Below are positions 11,653 through 24,216 of a stretch of DNA of 64,000 nucleotides, one piece after another; positions within the stretch are counted from its first letter, which is position 1; every line of letters begins with the position of its first letter. Below the pieces are notes generated by a model. That model was given only the letters and a program-made list of their open reading frames with translations. It was not told the DNA's origin and made no database searches. Made by a program: the position numbers and the translations under genes. Origin of the DNA: Cladophialophora immunda (lineage: Eukaryota; Ascomycota; Eurotiomycetes; Chaetothyriales; Herpotrichiellaceae); NCBI RefSeq assembly GCF_000835495.1, contig NW_015622545.1, forward strand, positions 558,001-622,000. The letters run 5' to 3'.

Positions 11653-13409
11653 CCGAAGACCACAGACCAGAAAGCTGGTCTCGCAGCTGATCGATAGGCT
11701 CATCTGCTGCTCGACACGATGTGAAATCCATACCAGCGTCAGCCGAGACCAATCCCACTCCTGTCCTTCTCTCCCTGAGCGCCTTCCAGCCGACAGGGAG
11801 TGGCGTTGGAGAGAAACTCCAGAGAGCGTTGTTGCTCGACAGCGCACAGCCTGCTGTACAACTATATGTAACCATCCTGGCCAAAGATATGTTTGAGCTC
11901 GAGGGCGCCATCCATGATACTTCTTCGTTCGACACTCCGTCCGATCAACTTCCCTCCTCGCCTAGTTGTTTTGTTCCCTGGTAGTATTTTCCATTACTCC
12001 GAGCCCAGCCGCGCGTGATTATCGTGGTCCTCTCCCATGGCATTGATTCATTCATCTATTCGTTCGTTCGTTCGTTCGCTACATACAGGCTTGCACCAGG
12101 TCCTGACGTGGGTGGGTACTTAGGCCGGGATGTAGACATCCAGCGATCTAGATATGGAGGGAGAGAACAGACCTGTCCAGGGGAGCCAAAGGAAGGACTC
12201 AGGTCCCGTAGTGGATGGGGCTCTCATCAGACTTCTCCCTCTTCCGACCACAGGCAGGCAATATTGACATACGCGACTCCCGTCCTAGTGCAGATCAAAG
12301 CTAACTCGGCGAAAAAGAGAGGGGGGGGGGGAGGGAGGGGAGAGAGAACGGAAATGTGACAGTTCGTCGAGTGGTAATGATGGAATCCAAGCATGGAACA
12401 TGGACTCGTAATATCGCTCTTTCTGGGCTCTGTCCCCTCAAAGGTAATAAGCCGCCATCAAGCCGCTTACTTTCCACCATGCCTCTTTGTTTTCCACCTT
12501 CTGGGTGCCCATGGTGGCTTTGGGCCGCACTACTGGTGGCTGCTGAGCGGGCACACTCCTGAGCGCCGACTTTGCTTTCGAGGCCCATACGAGTACCACA
12601 GGTTTGTAGTAGCCTATTCCTCTCCTGTGTTTTGGGGGAGGGGGAGGGGGGGGGACAAGAGCATGGAAGAAGAAGAAAGAGTTCCCCTAGACACCATCTC
12701 AAGGTTGAACAAACAATCTCCGTGTTTTCCTCCCTGGCTTCCTCCGTGTCGTCAAGTCTGTATTCCCAATCGACTCCGTTCGGTACTTAAACCCATCGGT
12801 TCCTAGAGCTATATAGACATTTGCCAGAGTTTCTTGCGGCTCTGCCAGAAGCGTCATACATAACAGGGCATGGCCGTGGTCATCAAAGTCATAACATCGT
12901 AAAAACGTACCGATGAAACTCATCCTGCGACTCAGGCCTTTTGAAACAAATCAACCAGTGTATAAGCCCTCCGACATGGAGCCATAGCCTTCTGGCCATC
13001 CGTTCCCTCCGCTAGGAGGTGATTTGGTGTCGAAAGGAGTGGCAGTGAACATCGGGGAGCAGTGCAACTGGAAAAGGCTGAGCCCAAGGGTGCTCATATC
13101 CCCCTTCTAAATTGATCGTGTGCCTTTGCGACCATAAACTTCGACATAGAAACCTTCTTTCATGCTGCTGCTGTTAGGCATTTGAAGCACAAAAGAATAC
13201 AAAAAACTGGCGCCGTGACAATCGATGCGAATGTGCTGTACAAGAATCCAACGCAAAAAGATCTCCGGTTTGGCAAATCTGTGAGGCCTCGTCTCCAGTC
13301 TCAGGTGATGGAATCCCTTCGTACTCAGCTCAAAGCCGCTAAGTGACACGGTGAGGGAGGGTATACCTGTTGAACTTGACAGGGTCCTGAGCACGATAGT
13401 CTACAATGG
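11653..13409. other. Intergenic region, no gene seen
   Basis: This lies between the convergent Mba1-like and zinc-finger genes and so mostly holds two 3' UTRs and spacer. It contains simple sequence: a TTCG repeat near 12058-12078 and G-rich tracts near 12322-12342 and 12630-12655. No frame here shows a domain. Confidence 0.55.
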
Positions 13410-15586
13410 TCAGAACAAGCGCATGCGCCTTTTTCCCGCCTTGTTGTTTCCATCGGTGCGTTGATTGAGGACCTCGCGGAGTCTAGGGTCAAGACGATCT
13501 TCATCCGAGTGATGCTGCCGTACGTGCCGCTGCAGGTTGTCGGGCCGAGGATACCGATGTTGCTGGTCCGGACAGAAAGGACATATATACCCGGGAGATC
13601 TATGAACCAAGCCATGTCTGCGGGGAATGGAAACAATTAGCATGAGAAGTCTCTTTTTCGGTACGGATCGTCCCACCTGATCATCTCATTCTTCCTCTTA
13701 AAGCCCAGGCCACCATACCCCCGAGGGCAATCTTTGATCGGACAGAAATGAGTTCGCTCGTTAGAATGGACATTCATATGGCTGTTTAACAGGTATTGAG
13801 TCTGAAACGGTGCAGCATTACATCCTTCGTGGGTGCACTTGAAAGGACCCAGCGAAAAGCGAGCAACTGAGGCGGGGTTGGGGGCCAGCTCGGGCTGAGG
13901 TCTTGGGTGAGACACAGATCGAGGTTGAGTTTTCGACGCAGATTGCGCTTCTGGCTGAGGCTGTTCAGACTCCGAATCAAGATCAGATTCAAGTTCGGAT
14001 AGCTCGGAGAGCTCGGATTCGGTCTCGGATCCAGCCTGAGATCCAGCCTCGGGTTGGGTCACAGGTTGCATTTGAGGTTGAGGCTGAGGCTGAGGTTGCG
14101 CTTGGGGTTGGGGCTGGGCTTCGAGCTCGGGTTGAGGTTCAGGCTCAGGGGGAGACTGAGGTTGAGGCTGAAGCTTCGATCGAGCGGCGGGTTTGGGCTG
14201 AGGTTTGGGCCGTTGAAATCGAAGTTTTAATCGGGGGTTTGAACCCGCTTCAGGCTGATATAGAGATATGAATCGAACTTCGCCTTTAGGTAGGAGGTCG
14301 GTGTCCATGGTTGGGACATGATGCATCCTGCTGCCCTCCTCTTGCTCCTCCTGATCGTGCTCAGGTAGTGCGGTTAATGAAGAGGGACCGGAGGCTGCCG
14401 GAGATGGCGTGATGATGGACGAGGCTGGAGTCGAGACAGAGAGAGAATTCGAGGAAGTATAATCTGAAAATGTTGACGTATTGGAATTCCCCGTCGTCGT
14501 CCGCCAGTTGTTGTGAGAGGGGGGATCCGGTGGAGACATGGCGGAATATGCTGTGTACGACGCCGGAGACGCATAAGAGGCAAAGGGCCGACCCATGCTC
14601 GGAGACAGGCAGGCAAATGCCCCCGGGCTTGGGTCAGGTAGGTCTCCAATGGCGATCTTCAAAGACGGAAGCGTCATCCTATAGTCTGGTAGACCTGCAG
14701 GCGAGGAACGTGGTGGGGACCTCTGTTGCATGGCTGGCAAGGTGAAATCTGGATGTGCATCACGGGGAGATATCGCAAACTTTCCCAGAATGGGTGACTT
14801 GAGGATTGAGTCGTCATCTTGATCGCCGTCACGAATGTTCGTAGTAAGATTCAGCCGCAAATTCGGATACAGCGGGCGAGTTCTCGGGGGTGGGATTGTA
14901 TCGAATTGCTTTCTCGACAGATCTGCGTGCTTGGAGGCAGTATGAGCCTGTCCTGTCGACTTTTGGATACCCTGCGTAACCCGAGGCGACCGTACCGGTT
15001 GCTCTTCAGCCACACTGGCGGGAGTGTCCACCATGGGGAAGTCCTCGTCCTCGTCGTCCCCGTCATCAGGACCATCTGGATCGGCAAGCAAGGCCTTCCG
15101 CGGCACCGGCCTTGGTTTGATTGAAACCCGGTGTGCTCCATGCCGAATGACCCTTTTGGGCCTTCTCATCTGTCTCCGGCCACGTTGGGCCGCATTGTCG
15201 TCGTCATCGTCGCCGTCCTCTTCCTCCTCTTCCTCCTCTTCTTCCTCTTCCGATTGACTTCTCGAGTCCAAAGGCTCTCGCCGTGCTTCGCTAGCAAGTG
15301 TGCGTTGATTAGGATCTAGGTTCAGAATCAGTACGCCATCGGCAAAGGTGCGGTTGGCTCGACCCTTTCGTGCTAGAGGCTTCTCCCGATGTCGCAGTGC
15401 TTCCCTATCCTCCGCCTCGGAGGGATTAGAAGATAGCTCGTCGATGGGCACAAGCGGTGCAGGGCTAGATCGTGGCCCGTACTCTGGCTTCACTGGCTCA
15501 AGGCCGGGGCTTCTGAGGGGTGCAATAATATCCCGCTCGACGTCGAAATAGATATCTTGATCTTTGGACATGAGTGAGCACGACAA
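13410..15586 (-). CDS. C2H2 zinc-finger protein, putative transcription factor
   Basis: Two exons, 15586-13677 and 13617-13410, encode 705 residues. The intron (GTGGGA...CCGCAG) joins KNEMIR to HGLVHRS and so completes the second finger. Three C2H2-type fingers occupy about residues 584-675: one starting FKCTHEGC, one CPIKDC...HGLVH, and one CPFC...HVRQHH. The rest is disordered: an E/D run (about residues 113-130), Ser/Pro-rich stretches and a long Pro-Gln dipeptide region (about 470-580). The final 30 residues are basic (AGKRRMRLF), perhaps a nuclear signal. This layout suggests a nuclear DNA-binding regulator, but target genes cannot be inferred. Without the intron, the frame stops inside the finger block. 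Confidence 0.85.
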
Positions 15587-18500
15587 ATCACATGGCAGAT
15601 CATCCGCAATACGGATGAGGCAACGGCGCTGAGACGAGCAAAGAGTATTGTTTGACTATGGAGGCAAATGTCGTCTGGGATCGATGTCTCTGGACCATAT
15701 GACATGTCAGTGCGTGAAATTTTCAACTTCACCGGTTGGACACCCTCCAGCAGGAGCGCTTGACATGGAAACAACAGGGACTCGCTGGACGTGCTGCTAT
15801 TGCCCGTATCGATGGCCCGCAGGACATGCCAACTGATTGCCAGAAAGGAACGAGCAGCGGGGAATGGGGGAGGGGTAGGGTTTTGACGAACTCAAATGGT
15901 TCCAGACCGTGGTCAGGCGGCAAGGCAAGGGTGGTGACTTGCGTATTCGGGCACGTAGCGGCTGAAGAGGAATGGCAATGCATTGGCCCAAGACGAAAGC
16001 AAAATTGGGGGAGGGGTGGTAAGACTCTCATACCGGGAAAGCAAAAGGGCTTGATGCTGGTACCAGTGTGACTCGAGTCAGTTGATAAGATGGCGGGAAA
16101 GTGAGGGGTATTTGTAACACAAGGTCGGGATGAGGCTCTTGGAGGCTCTGAGGAATTGGCTGATCGGGAAGCACTGGTAGGGTTGGGGCCTGGAGGCAGA
16201 GAATCAGGTCGACTCGGGTGGTCTTGGATGTTTTGGATAGCTCGGAACTGCTGGTGGTGATGGCGGTGTTGGCGGTGATGGCGGTGACAAAGACGCAGAC
16301 AAAGAAAGAGAGATTTTGAACCGAGTCTGTGAGTTGGCACACCGCAGGCGAACCGACCGACGACTTGACTGCTCAGGTTGCGAGGCTGCTTGGATGCGGA
16401 GCCGAGCAGAGAGTCTTTAGGTTGGGATGAGAATTGACCAGTCGAGTCAAAGTCACCTCACCCTCTCACCTCTCTTCCCCTCGTTTTCTCGTTCTCCTTC
16501 CCGTTTTCCTCGTCCAAGGTTTGAAGGGATGAGGAAGCAGAAAGAATTGCTGGAGCCTTGGGGGGCTTAGCGTGAGCAGGTGGACAATCACAGCACAGCC
16601 CCTCGCCAAATGCACCTTCGGGGATTCAATGGTTACAAGTCCGTTAGGGTTGGGAGAAGGGGAAAAACTGGATGGGAACGGGAATGCCAGGTTCGCTAGG
16701 ATGATCCCTGGCCTTTGTATGGGCTACGTGTTGCGAGGTCCAAGGTTTGGGTGGCTACATGGCTACGTGAGAGGTGATGGGAGTGCGTTGTTGTTGTAGC
16801 TAAATCCAGGCTTAGGTTGTGCCCGATGCATTAGGGAGCCCATGCACGGTCTGGAATTGAGGCTGCTAATGACGGAGCCATGGCTCCCCTCTAACGCACC
16901 TCATCCCATGGAGGCTCGCGGGAACAACAAAGCTGAAGGCAGGCGAGGAGGCTCCTTTAGGCGACGAGGACTGTCGCTGAGGGAGATCAATCGGATCGAA
17001 CACGGCCTGGGGGGGGGGGGGGGGTTGGAAGCCTGGTAAGCTTCATCCTGATAGGCGAACCACACCCCCCAAGTCCCCTAACTGCGCGAGCGACCCACTC
17101 TACCAGGGAAGGCTGATTCCAATGAAGAAGCCCGTCCAACCAACCCTTTCCAGGGACGGGTGAGGGAAAAGAAGGTTGCTGGATATGACCGGAAGGACAG
17201 AAATATCACATCACACATAACAGGGGATAACAACGGCCACGGCAATAGCACAATGCATCAACGGAGGACTTTGTTCCGATCCGACCAGCCATGTCAGATA
17301 CCTTGGGAGTGCGAGGGAAATCCAAAGGAGACAAGAAGAGCAGTGGAGCAGTAAGAGAGCGACCAGACAACGAGAAACCAGACAGAGAGATGGGGAGGGG
17401 AGTGCACGTAACATCTGAGACTGCGCCCTGAGATTATGCCATCCGGGTTGATGCGTAACGAGAGGCGAGAGGTGAAAGGTGAGTGAGAGATGAGAGAGTG
17501 TCTTGATCTCTTCTTGCATCTCTTGGTTCTGACGCTCTCTGTGGCTCTCTTCCTTGCTTCCTGCACACTCGGCTGCTCCCTCCAACTACCCAACCAAGAA
17601 AGTGCTAGAGGCGACCGCGGCAGCTGATTCCCATGCATGAAGAAGCAACAACACCCTTCCGCCCCTCCCTCTTCTCTACGATAGGCATTCCCACACCACA
17701 GAGGCAGGGCGCTGGCTGGCACCCGCAGGTGCCAGCAGCACAACAGCACTTGGGAGCACTACGCCTTCGTTTCTCATTGGTGTTGGTGGCTTGCCTCACC
17801 TCACAAATTGGGCCTCAAAAGCGCAATTCCAACCCCCCAACATCCATGGAGGCCAACTGCGTCACAACCAACGATGATGTTGGCCCTTCTCTGCCCATCC
17901 TCCATCGTCTGTCGACCCTCTCGTTCTCTCTGCCCCTCTCTCGCCCTCCTCTCGACCTTTTCTTCCCACAGTCTGTCACCGTCCGGCTTTCTCCCTCATT
18001 CAAGGTCCACTCGGCTTAACGGGCGGTTCCAGAGCCTCAATTCATATGATTAGCTGAAGTCTGACCCTTTTTAGCTTCACAGGGACGCCCCGCAGTCGCA
18101 AAGAACTTGCTTGGAAGCCGTCCGCAGCTTCCTCACTTCTCCCCGGCCGGTCGCCTAAACCTCTTGGACACCAAGGGCTCTGGTCTAAATATGCAAGACT
18201 ACGAGTTCACTTCCCGTTCGAACTTGGCGGAACAGCCAAAGAGATCGCTTCAAGACTGCACGGCAAGTCTCTTGTGTTGGCCGATGGCGTCCCCATGTCG
18301 TTCCAGTCTAGTCCAGTCCAGTCCAATCCCATCCTCATCCGAAGCGACAAAAATCTCTCAGCCCCCGACCACGGATGCGCTAACTAGGCTCACAAGGATG
18401 TAGCTTCCGGCAAGCTACAACACCTCGGAGACCTACTCCCACCACCACCTTGCTTTTGCCCTGCCACATCTGGCTATACAGAGGAAACTGAAAATGGTCC

Positions 18501-19263
18501 TGCAACAATGGTATCATGTTCCAGTTGACGGTGAGTATTCGAGGGTATATACTGGCACGGTTACTCGTCATCGGACCGTTGTGACACATGAAACCTAGCG
18601 CGGAAGCCTTATTGGACCAAGTTATCGAAAAGGATTTGGGGCTCGGTACGGCCTCCCAAATCCTGATGTACTTGTAGGATACGGAGTACGGACAACATTG
18701 CCAACCCTCGCGTGTAATCTATTATTGCGCTCTATTGTGACGTCTATGTGATCCAAAGCGTGACGAACAGCAGCGACAGGTCCAGCTACCTGTTTTGGGC
18801 ACATCGAGGTCGTCGGGGCTGACTCCACCGTGAACTCGTGCTCACCGATTCGATGCTTCTCCTTGTCCCGATTCCGGATTTCCACAACCTATCCCCTCTG
18901 TGAGGAATGAGCGGACCGCTGGATGTCGCTGAACGAGTCCTGCTGAACCGTCGCTAAAGGCGTGGCTTAGCGAGGAGCCGGCGACCCATCCTCAGCACAG
19001 CCCGCACCTGCGTTGGTCCAGATCGGGCGGTAAGCCGCTCAAACAGAAAGTGCAAATTAAGAAACCCATGCGAGCCCTATGCCAAAACTCGTTGGCGTCT
19101 GAGCTGGAAGCGATTGTCCTTCTCGACTCGAGGATATCTTGTTCACCACCCGGTCCGCTGTGAAGAGCTTCTGGGACTGGGTGCTCCCGTATTCTGACTC
19201 GTTACTCGAAGCACACGAAAACGGCCTGGTCAGGGAGACTCCCGATATGTCTGGATTGTGCAG
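15587..19263. other. 3.7-kb gene-poor region
   Basis: The left part is the upstream region of the zinc-finger gene. The remainder contains only short overlapping frames of biased composition (Ser/Arg/Pro-rich, no domains). A 16-base G run occurs at 17009-17024. I found no tRNA-like cloverleaf, transposase similarity or terminal repeats. The interval right of 18.4 kb is probably downstream of the cystinosin gene. Confidence 0.5.
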
Positions 19264-20322
19264 TCAACGACTGAGTAATGGCCGTTCTGGGTCGTTTTCG
19301 TCGTCTGAGCTCTTGCACATCTCCTTGCGTCCCCGGTACAGAATATAGTGTTGCAGGATGAAGAGCAGGTCGAACCCCATGCTAATGTTCGCGAGCCCAA
19401 GCTTCAGAGGATTCCCAGTAATTCCACTCCAGTCACCGCCGAAGCTCGCATCGAGTACCAGCTGCGCAATGGACAGCACCCCTCCGGTAAGATCGAACAA
19501 GATCTGCAATATGCTCCAACCTTCGGTCGATTGGCGCTTATAATTGAAGAAAGCCTGCGGGATGTACTTAACAAAGGTGCATACGAGCTTGACGTATCCC
19601 AAAGTGTACAGCTGCGGATGGTCCTCGTTGTTAGTCATTCGGGTCGACAACAAAGAGGTAGAAAGGATATCTCACCACATCTATCCAAGCCCAGTCCATT
19701 GGATCTTGGTCCCTCAACCCTGAGCGAAAAGTCACCAGTACAAACGTGCCAGCAACAGCAAGAAGGCTCCCCCAAACGATTGCCAAAACCGGGCGACTGG
19801 CTCGCTGATGAGCTGACTCTCGAAAGCCCCATAGCCGTGAGAAGAATTGCGAGTACGTCAAGATGACGAGCACGACCGCATGCAGGCCAAAGGCAACATC
19901 GTTCGGTTGAACGGTCGGCTCTGGCGATGCCGGGTGCCTCACTGCATATTGTTTTCGAATTGTTGGTGAATATAGGAAAGAGCAAGTTGATGCGCTGTAG
20001 CATACAAACCCGAGGACGTTGAGAAGCGGAAAGTCAATGGCAAGGCCTTGAGTAGACCGGCGCTTCCAGTTCAGCCACGGTTGAGGATAGAATGAAGCGC
20101 TCCAAGACAACGTACTGTAACCCGAGTTAGCGGTGAGGCCGTTGGCCAGCAAGATGCTGGTCTCTCAATGGACTTACTAGACCCATCCAAGAAGTCTGGA
20201 GAAATGTATCGGTTAGTACCAAGGATCTGTGTCTAGCTTATCTGGGCACTGATAAGGGCGATTAAAAATTCGTACCTCGACACTGCTCTTACAAAGCGAG
20301 CCCACTGGTCAGCATCAATCAT
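19264..20322 (-). CDS. Cystinosin-type lysosomal/vacuolar cystine transporter (PQ-loop)
   Basis: Four exons, 20322-20276, 20195-20178, 20114-19676 and 19611-19264, encode 283 residues. The second exon is only 18 nt (LLGWVY with split codons). Two PQ-loop repeats are visible: SFYPQPWLNWKRRSTQGL (about residues 27-44) and KYIPQAFFNYKRQSTEGW (about 183-200). There are about seven membrane helices, and NPLKLGLANISMGFDLLFILQHYILY forms the last helix region. Cystinosins export cystine from the lysosome or vacuole using the proton gradient. The C-terminus DPERPLLSR could hold a sorting signal; this is speculative. The introns have GTACGA/CTCCAG, GTAAGT/TTACAG and GTGAGA/CGCAG ends. Family assignment is secure. 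Confidence 0.93.
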
Positions 20323-20670
20323 GGTCGATGTCGAAAGGAACTACAGATGAATCTGTGTGCGGCGGCGGCAGTGGCATCGATCTGAATCGTCGTTGGGCTT
20401 TTTGCGCTCGTGCTTCACCTCATGAGGATGGATGGTCGATGTCCCAAAGGCCGACACTTTAAAAGGCCTGATGAGCCAGGGTGTTGATCGTGGTGCGGGT
20501 AGCCACGGGCGGAGGCGATGGCGTGGCGAATCGACAGTGAAGAAATCGCCAGGCCCGCTGGTGCCCGCCTGGCGGCCTCCGGTGCCTGTCTTTAGCGGTT
20601 CTTTCTGGGGGGCGCGCTGCCGGGGCTTATGGTTGTTGCCCATCCTACCGCTCTGGCTCGATCTTGGCAG

Positions 20671-21048
20671 TCACCTGCGCTGTCGCAAGCAAGCAGGACA
20701 ACTCACCACCCAGTCCGGCCGCATCCAGACAATCCAATTGTCCATCACGCACTTGCTCTTGTGATACTTTCCTACCGACTTACGAGTAGGCATCATCTCA
20801 GCTCCAAGCCCGTCTCCTGCGCCTTGCCACAGTATATTCAATTCGAATCTCTCCCAGTAAAACGGCGTCGGCCATTCATCTACCCCGCTTGCCGAGCTCG
20901 AGTAAACAAAGCGAAGATCAGTGACAGCTCCCGATCGAGCCGCAAAGACACCCAACGGCTGCTGCACAGGAGAAAAGCAAAAGTCGTTCCCACCTTGGAT
21001 GGTTTCAACCTCTTGACCGTCGGAGGAAAAGCCTCCCGCAAAGCCCAT
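20671..21048 (-). CDS. Doubtful minus-strand exon, jacalin-lectin-like flavour
   Basis: A 125-codon frame opens exactly after a possible acceptor (TTGACAG, 21049-21055). It carries protein-like sequence (GGNDFCFSPVQQPLGVFAAR, then SGAVTDLRFVYSS, then DEWPTPFYWERFELNILWQG). The RSGAVTDLRF stretch recalls the jacalin-type lectin pattern (RSGxxVDxLxF), and a strong donor GTAAGT follows MMPT. However, I could not build a complete gene. The region sits in the divergent interval between cystinosin and the b561 gene, and any 5' exon would overlap the b561 coding exon at 21084. It may be a gene fragment, a relic or chance. Low confidence. Confidence 0.25.
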   Translation of the reverse strand: MGFAGGFSSDGQEVETIQGGNDFCFSPVQQPLGVFAARSGAVTDLRFVYSSSASGVDEWPTPFYWERFELNILWQGAGDGLGAEMMPTRKSVGKYHKSKCVMDNWIVWMRPDWVVSCPACLRQRR

Positions 21049-21083
21049 CTGTCAATTGCAGATACACACTCTGCACTCGAGTC

Positions 21084-23697
21084 ATGTCGCCCTCACCGCA
21101 ACTCTCTCCCCCAGGGAGCAGCACCTACGATTCCAACACGATGCATGTAGGCGATGGAACTTGGGATGCAGGAAGAGATGACTTTCTCCTACCCAATCTT
21201 GTGGGACTGAATTTCGCGACAATGAGATACAATGGTGAGAAGAACAAAATTTTCAGCAATTCTGCGGTGAAAACGGGTAGACTGACGCGGTAAAATATCA
21301 GGAATGGGAAATCGCTTCTTCTCCTTAACCGGTTACCATGGTCTGGTCGAGGCGCACGGTATCATCGCTGCCATCACATTCCTCGGGATCGTCCCGCTCG
21401 CGATCTTCCTCATGCGATTTTATGGCCGCCAGCCCCGACTCGCTCTCCGAATGCACATATGGCTCCAAATCCTCACACTCCTCTTGAGCACGGTGGTCAT
21501 CATTCTCGGCTTTCAAGCTGTAGGCCCGAACCGAAGCTTGACTAATCCACATCATGGGATTGGTGTTGCAATATACGTCTTGATCTGGGTTCAAGTCATG
21601 GGAGGCTGTATGGTGCACCGGAGAGAAAAATGGAAGAAGCGTGCACACATTCCTCTCAGCGCCATGCTCCATCACTGGCTGGGCCGTGCCATTGCTCTGC
21701 TCGGAATCATTCAAGTCCCGCTTGGTTTGACTCTTTACGGGTCGCCTCCTTACTTGTTTGTTCTTTATTCACTATGGGGCTTTTTCTTACTTTTCTTGTA
21801 TTTTGTCCTGCAATATCTGGCCGAGAGGCGAAGAGGTCGCTACGGGCCCGGCGGCGGCAGCAACCACCATGTTGACGTTGTTGAGACCGCCGACGACCGC
21901 AGACACACAGGGTTGGGAAAACTGGCACTGGCCGGAGCAGCTGGTGCGGGTCTCGCAGCACTGTTCAGAAGACGATCTTCGAGGAGGGATGATTCGCCTC
22001 ACCGTGTGCATGGTGGTTCTGGAACTGAAGTGACCGGAAGTGGATCGTCTTATTACTACGATGACGACAAATTGTCCGATCGGTCTCGCCATGGGATTGG
22101 ACATCGTCTTTTGCAGATCGCAGCTATCGGAGGAGCTGTCGCTGCGGTCAAGAAGCTGATGGGCCGTAGAGACCGCGACGACGACTCGGACGTTGGCCCT
22201 TACAGACCACCCCTTGGTGGGAATCAGTCCGTCACGACAGACTCGATGTCGCGAATCGAAGAAGGCAGGCCGCCCCCCATTCGTCCAGTTACCCCGGTTG
22301 GTGTCAGTCCGGGCCACATTCGACCGACACATCCTCTCGCCCAAACTCCCATGACGCCAGGCTCGGATGGACGCAGACCTTCCGGGTCACTGTACTCGTA
22401 CGATTCATATATGTCTGGATCTCCATCCAGGCGCGACCGGAGATCGCACGGATTCCGAGATGCCGTGGCCGCAGGCGGGACAGTGTTCGCGATTCGACAA
22501 CTCTTCAAAAACCGCAGACAGCGGAAAGAAGACCTTCGTGCAGAACAACTGAGGAGAGAAAAGATCGAGGATGAGCGAAGGGCACGCATGGACTCGGCTC
22601 ACAGGTACACCGGCGATGGATTTGCTCCCCCAAGACGAGCTCGCCACGGCAGGATGGGCAGTCAGACTGCTTCGGACATATCGACCGATCTGGGACCGCC
22701 TGGAATGAGCGGAGCCATCCCAGCTGCAGCAGGAGCAGGTGTAGGTGCCGCTGCAGCGAGTGCCCTTGCCGACAGAGATCGAATCAGACCCGTTGGCCAG
22801 GATCCTCCCATCGTGCAGCCTGGCCCGCCTTCTGCTGCTTTTCCAGTTCCCGTTCCCGGTCCCGGTCTCGGCCAAGCAGATATCCCTCCTGTGCCACCGC
22901 CTCACCTGGACTCATCGGGCAGCGAACTTTACACTACAGGGTCCGGCAGGCAACGACATCGACATCATCTCCGCGACGAAGCCGCAGCTGGACTGGCAGG
23001 AGCCACCCTCGGAGCCGCAGCAGCGGAGGACTCCCACCGTCGCCGAAGACAAAGCAGTCGCAACAACGCGACTGACAGCGTGGAGTCCCCTCCTGTCAGT
23101 GTTAAAATAAACATGCACAACGATGGCCGCCAAGTGACCCTTCGGCGGTTGACGGAAGAAGAGGCCGCCGCACAGCGTGAAGCCCGGAGAAGAGAACGCC
23201 AGGCTTCTGCGGCGGCGAGAAGATCAAGGAGAGGCTCCAGTCTCAGCGGGAGTGACAGTGAGGCGATGGGGGGAACTAGTGCTGATCGACGATGGAGACG
23301 CACTGAAGCGCTGGAAGCCGAGCAGGCCGCGCAGAACGAAGCTGCGGCTCAAGCTGCTGCCACGCCATATTCAGCCGCAGCCAGAACTCCTCAACCACCA
23401 GCGTCTGTTGCTGGGATCAGCCCTGCTCCCACGATACCATACCCTACACCCCCCGAGCCGCCGAACGTGCACCCAGGCACTGGCCAGCCATATCAAGTGC
23501 CTCTACCTCCACCCCCGCCTATCCCAGGATCAGCCAGCAACCTAGGGTACCCAGCGGGAAGCGGCGTCACTTCTCCTGGGACGGAGACGAGTGGGGCGAC
23601 GGAGTATGCTAACAACCGGAGAAGGAGGCGGGCGGAACGGGCCCAGGCAAGGTTAGCCAGGGAAGGGAGAACCGGGGGAACGGTTGAGTTTACCTGA
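21084..23697 (+). CDS. Cytochrome b561-domain membrane protein with long disordered tail
   Basis: Exons 21084-21234 and 21302-23697 (intron GTGAGA...TATCAG; junction MRYNGMGNRFF) encode 848 residues. The N-terminal block GDGTWDAGRDDFLLPNLVGL precedes a b561-type four-to-five-helix core (about residues 60-215). Putative heme-ligand histidines are in HGIIAA, MHIWLQ, HHGIG and HHWLGR. Such proteins carry electrons across a membrane, commonly from ascorbate or an equivalent donor. The remaining 630 residues are predicted disordered and rich in Arg, Asp, Ser and Pro. They contain several short Gly/Ala helices capped by Arg clusters, then a coiled, charged stretch (LTEEEAAAQREARRRERQ) and a Pro-rich end. 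The core assignment is secure; the tail's role is unknown. Confidence 0.88.
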
Positions 23698-24216
23698 TCA
23701 GATCTCAGCCGTGTCTGAGACACCGCTGCGAGACTGGAGTGACAGCGCTTTGGAGGCGCGCGCATGTGTATGGAAGCTGACATGAAAATAACGACTGTGG
23801 CATTCATGGTTTTGTGAGCATGTGGTGTATTAATCTGCACAAAGCAGTCTGTGATATGTGTTTTATAGAGCATTTCTGGCATCCCTTTGGCGCCATGGTA
23901 TATCATAGGCTTGGAAAGGATGCCTGACGAGAATGATGAGATGAGGATGCTTCCTTGGAGCCATATTGTGCAGGAAACTTTCCACTTGGGATAGTGACCA
24001 GAAAAGGCCATGAAGACCCGCTGATAATGAAACGTTCGTGCAAGCTCATCGCAGACGATGTTGAGCCGCACGGAAAGCCTTGAGCGCGCAATCAACCGTA
24101 ATCCCGCTAGGACAATACAATCATGGTCACATCGATTGAGTCGATTGACCTTGTCTTCACCAGGACCTATGAAAGCTGCAGTCGTAGAAGAGCGCACTTC
24201 ACCCATTCGGTCCCGG

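Noticed and set aside
17040..17115. Possible tRNA-like sequence
   Set aside because: No proper acceptor stem or T-loop (GTTCRANNC) pairing; no convincing tRNA was found anywhere in the window.
20629..21150. Plus-strand frame that could extend the b561 gene upstream
   Set aside because: Composition is not protein-like, and the b561 family similarity starts with the ATG at 21084.
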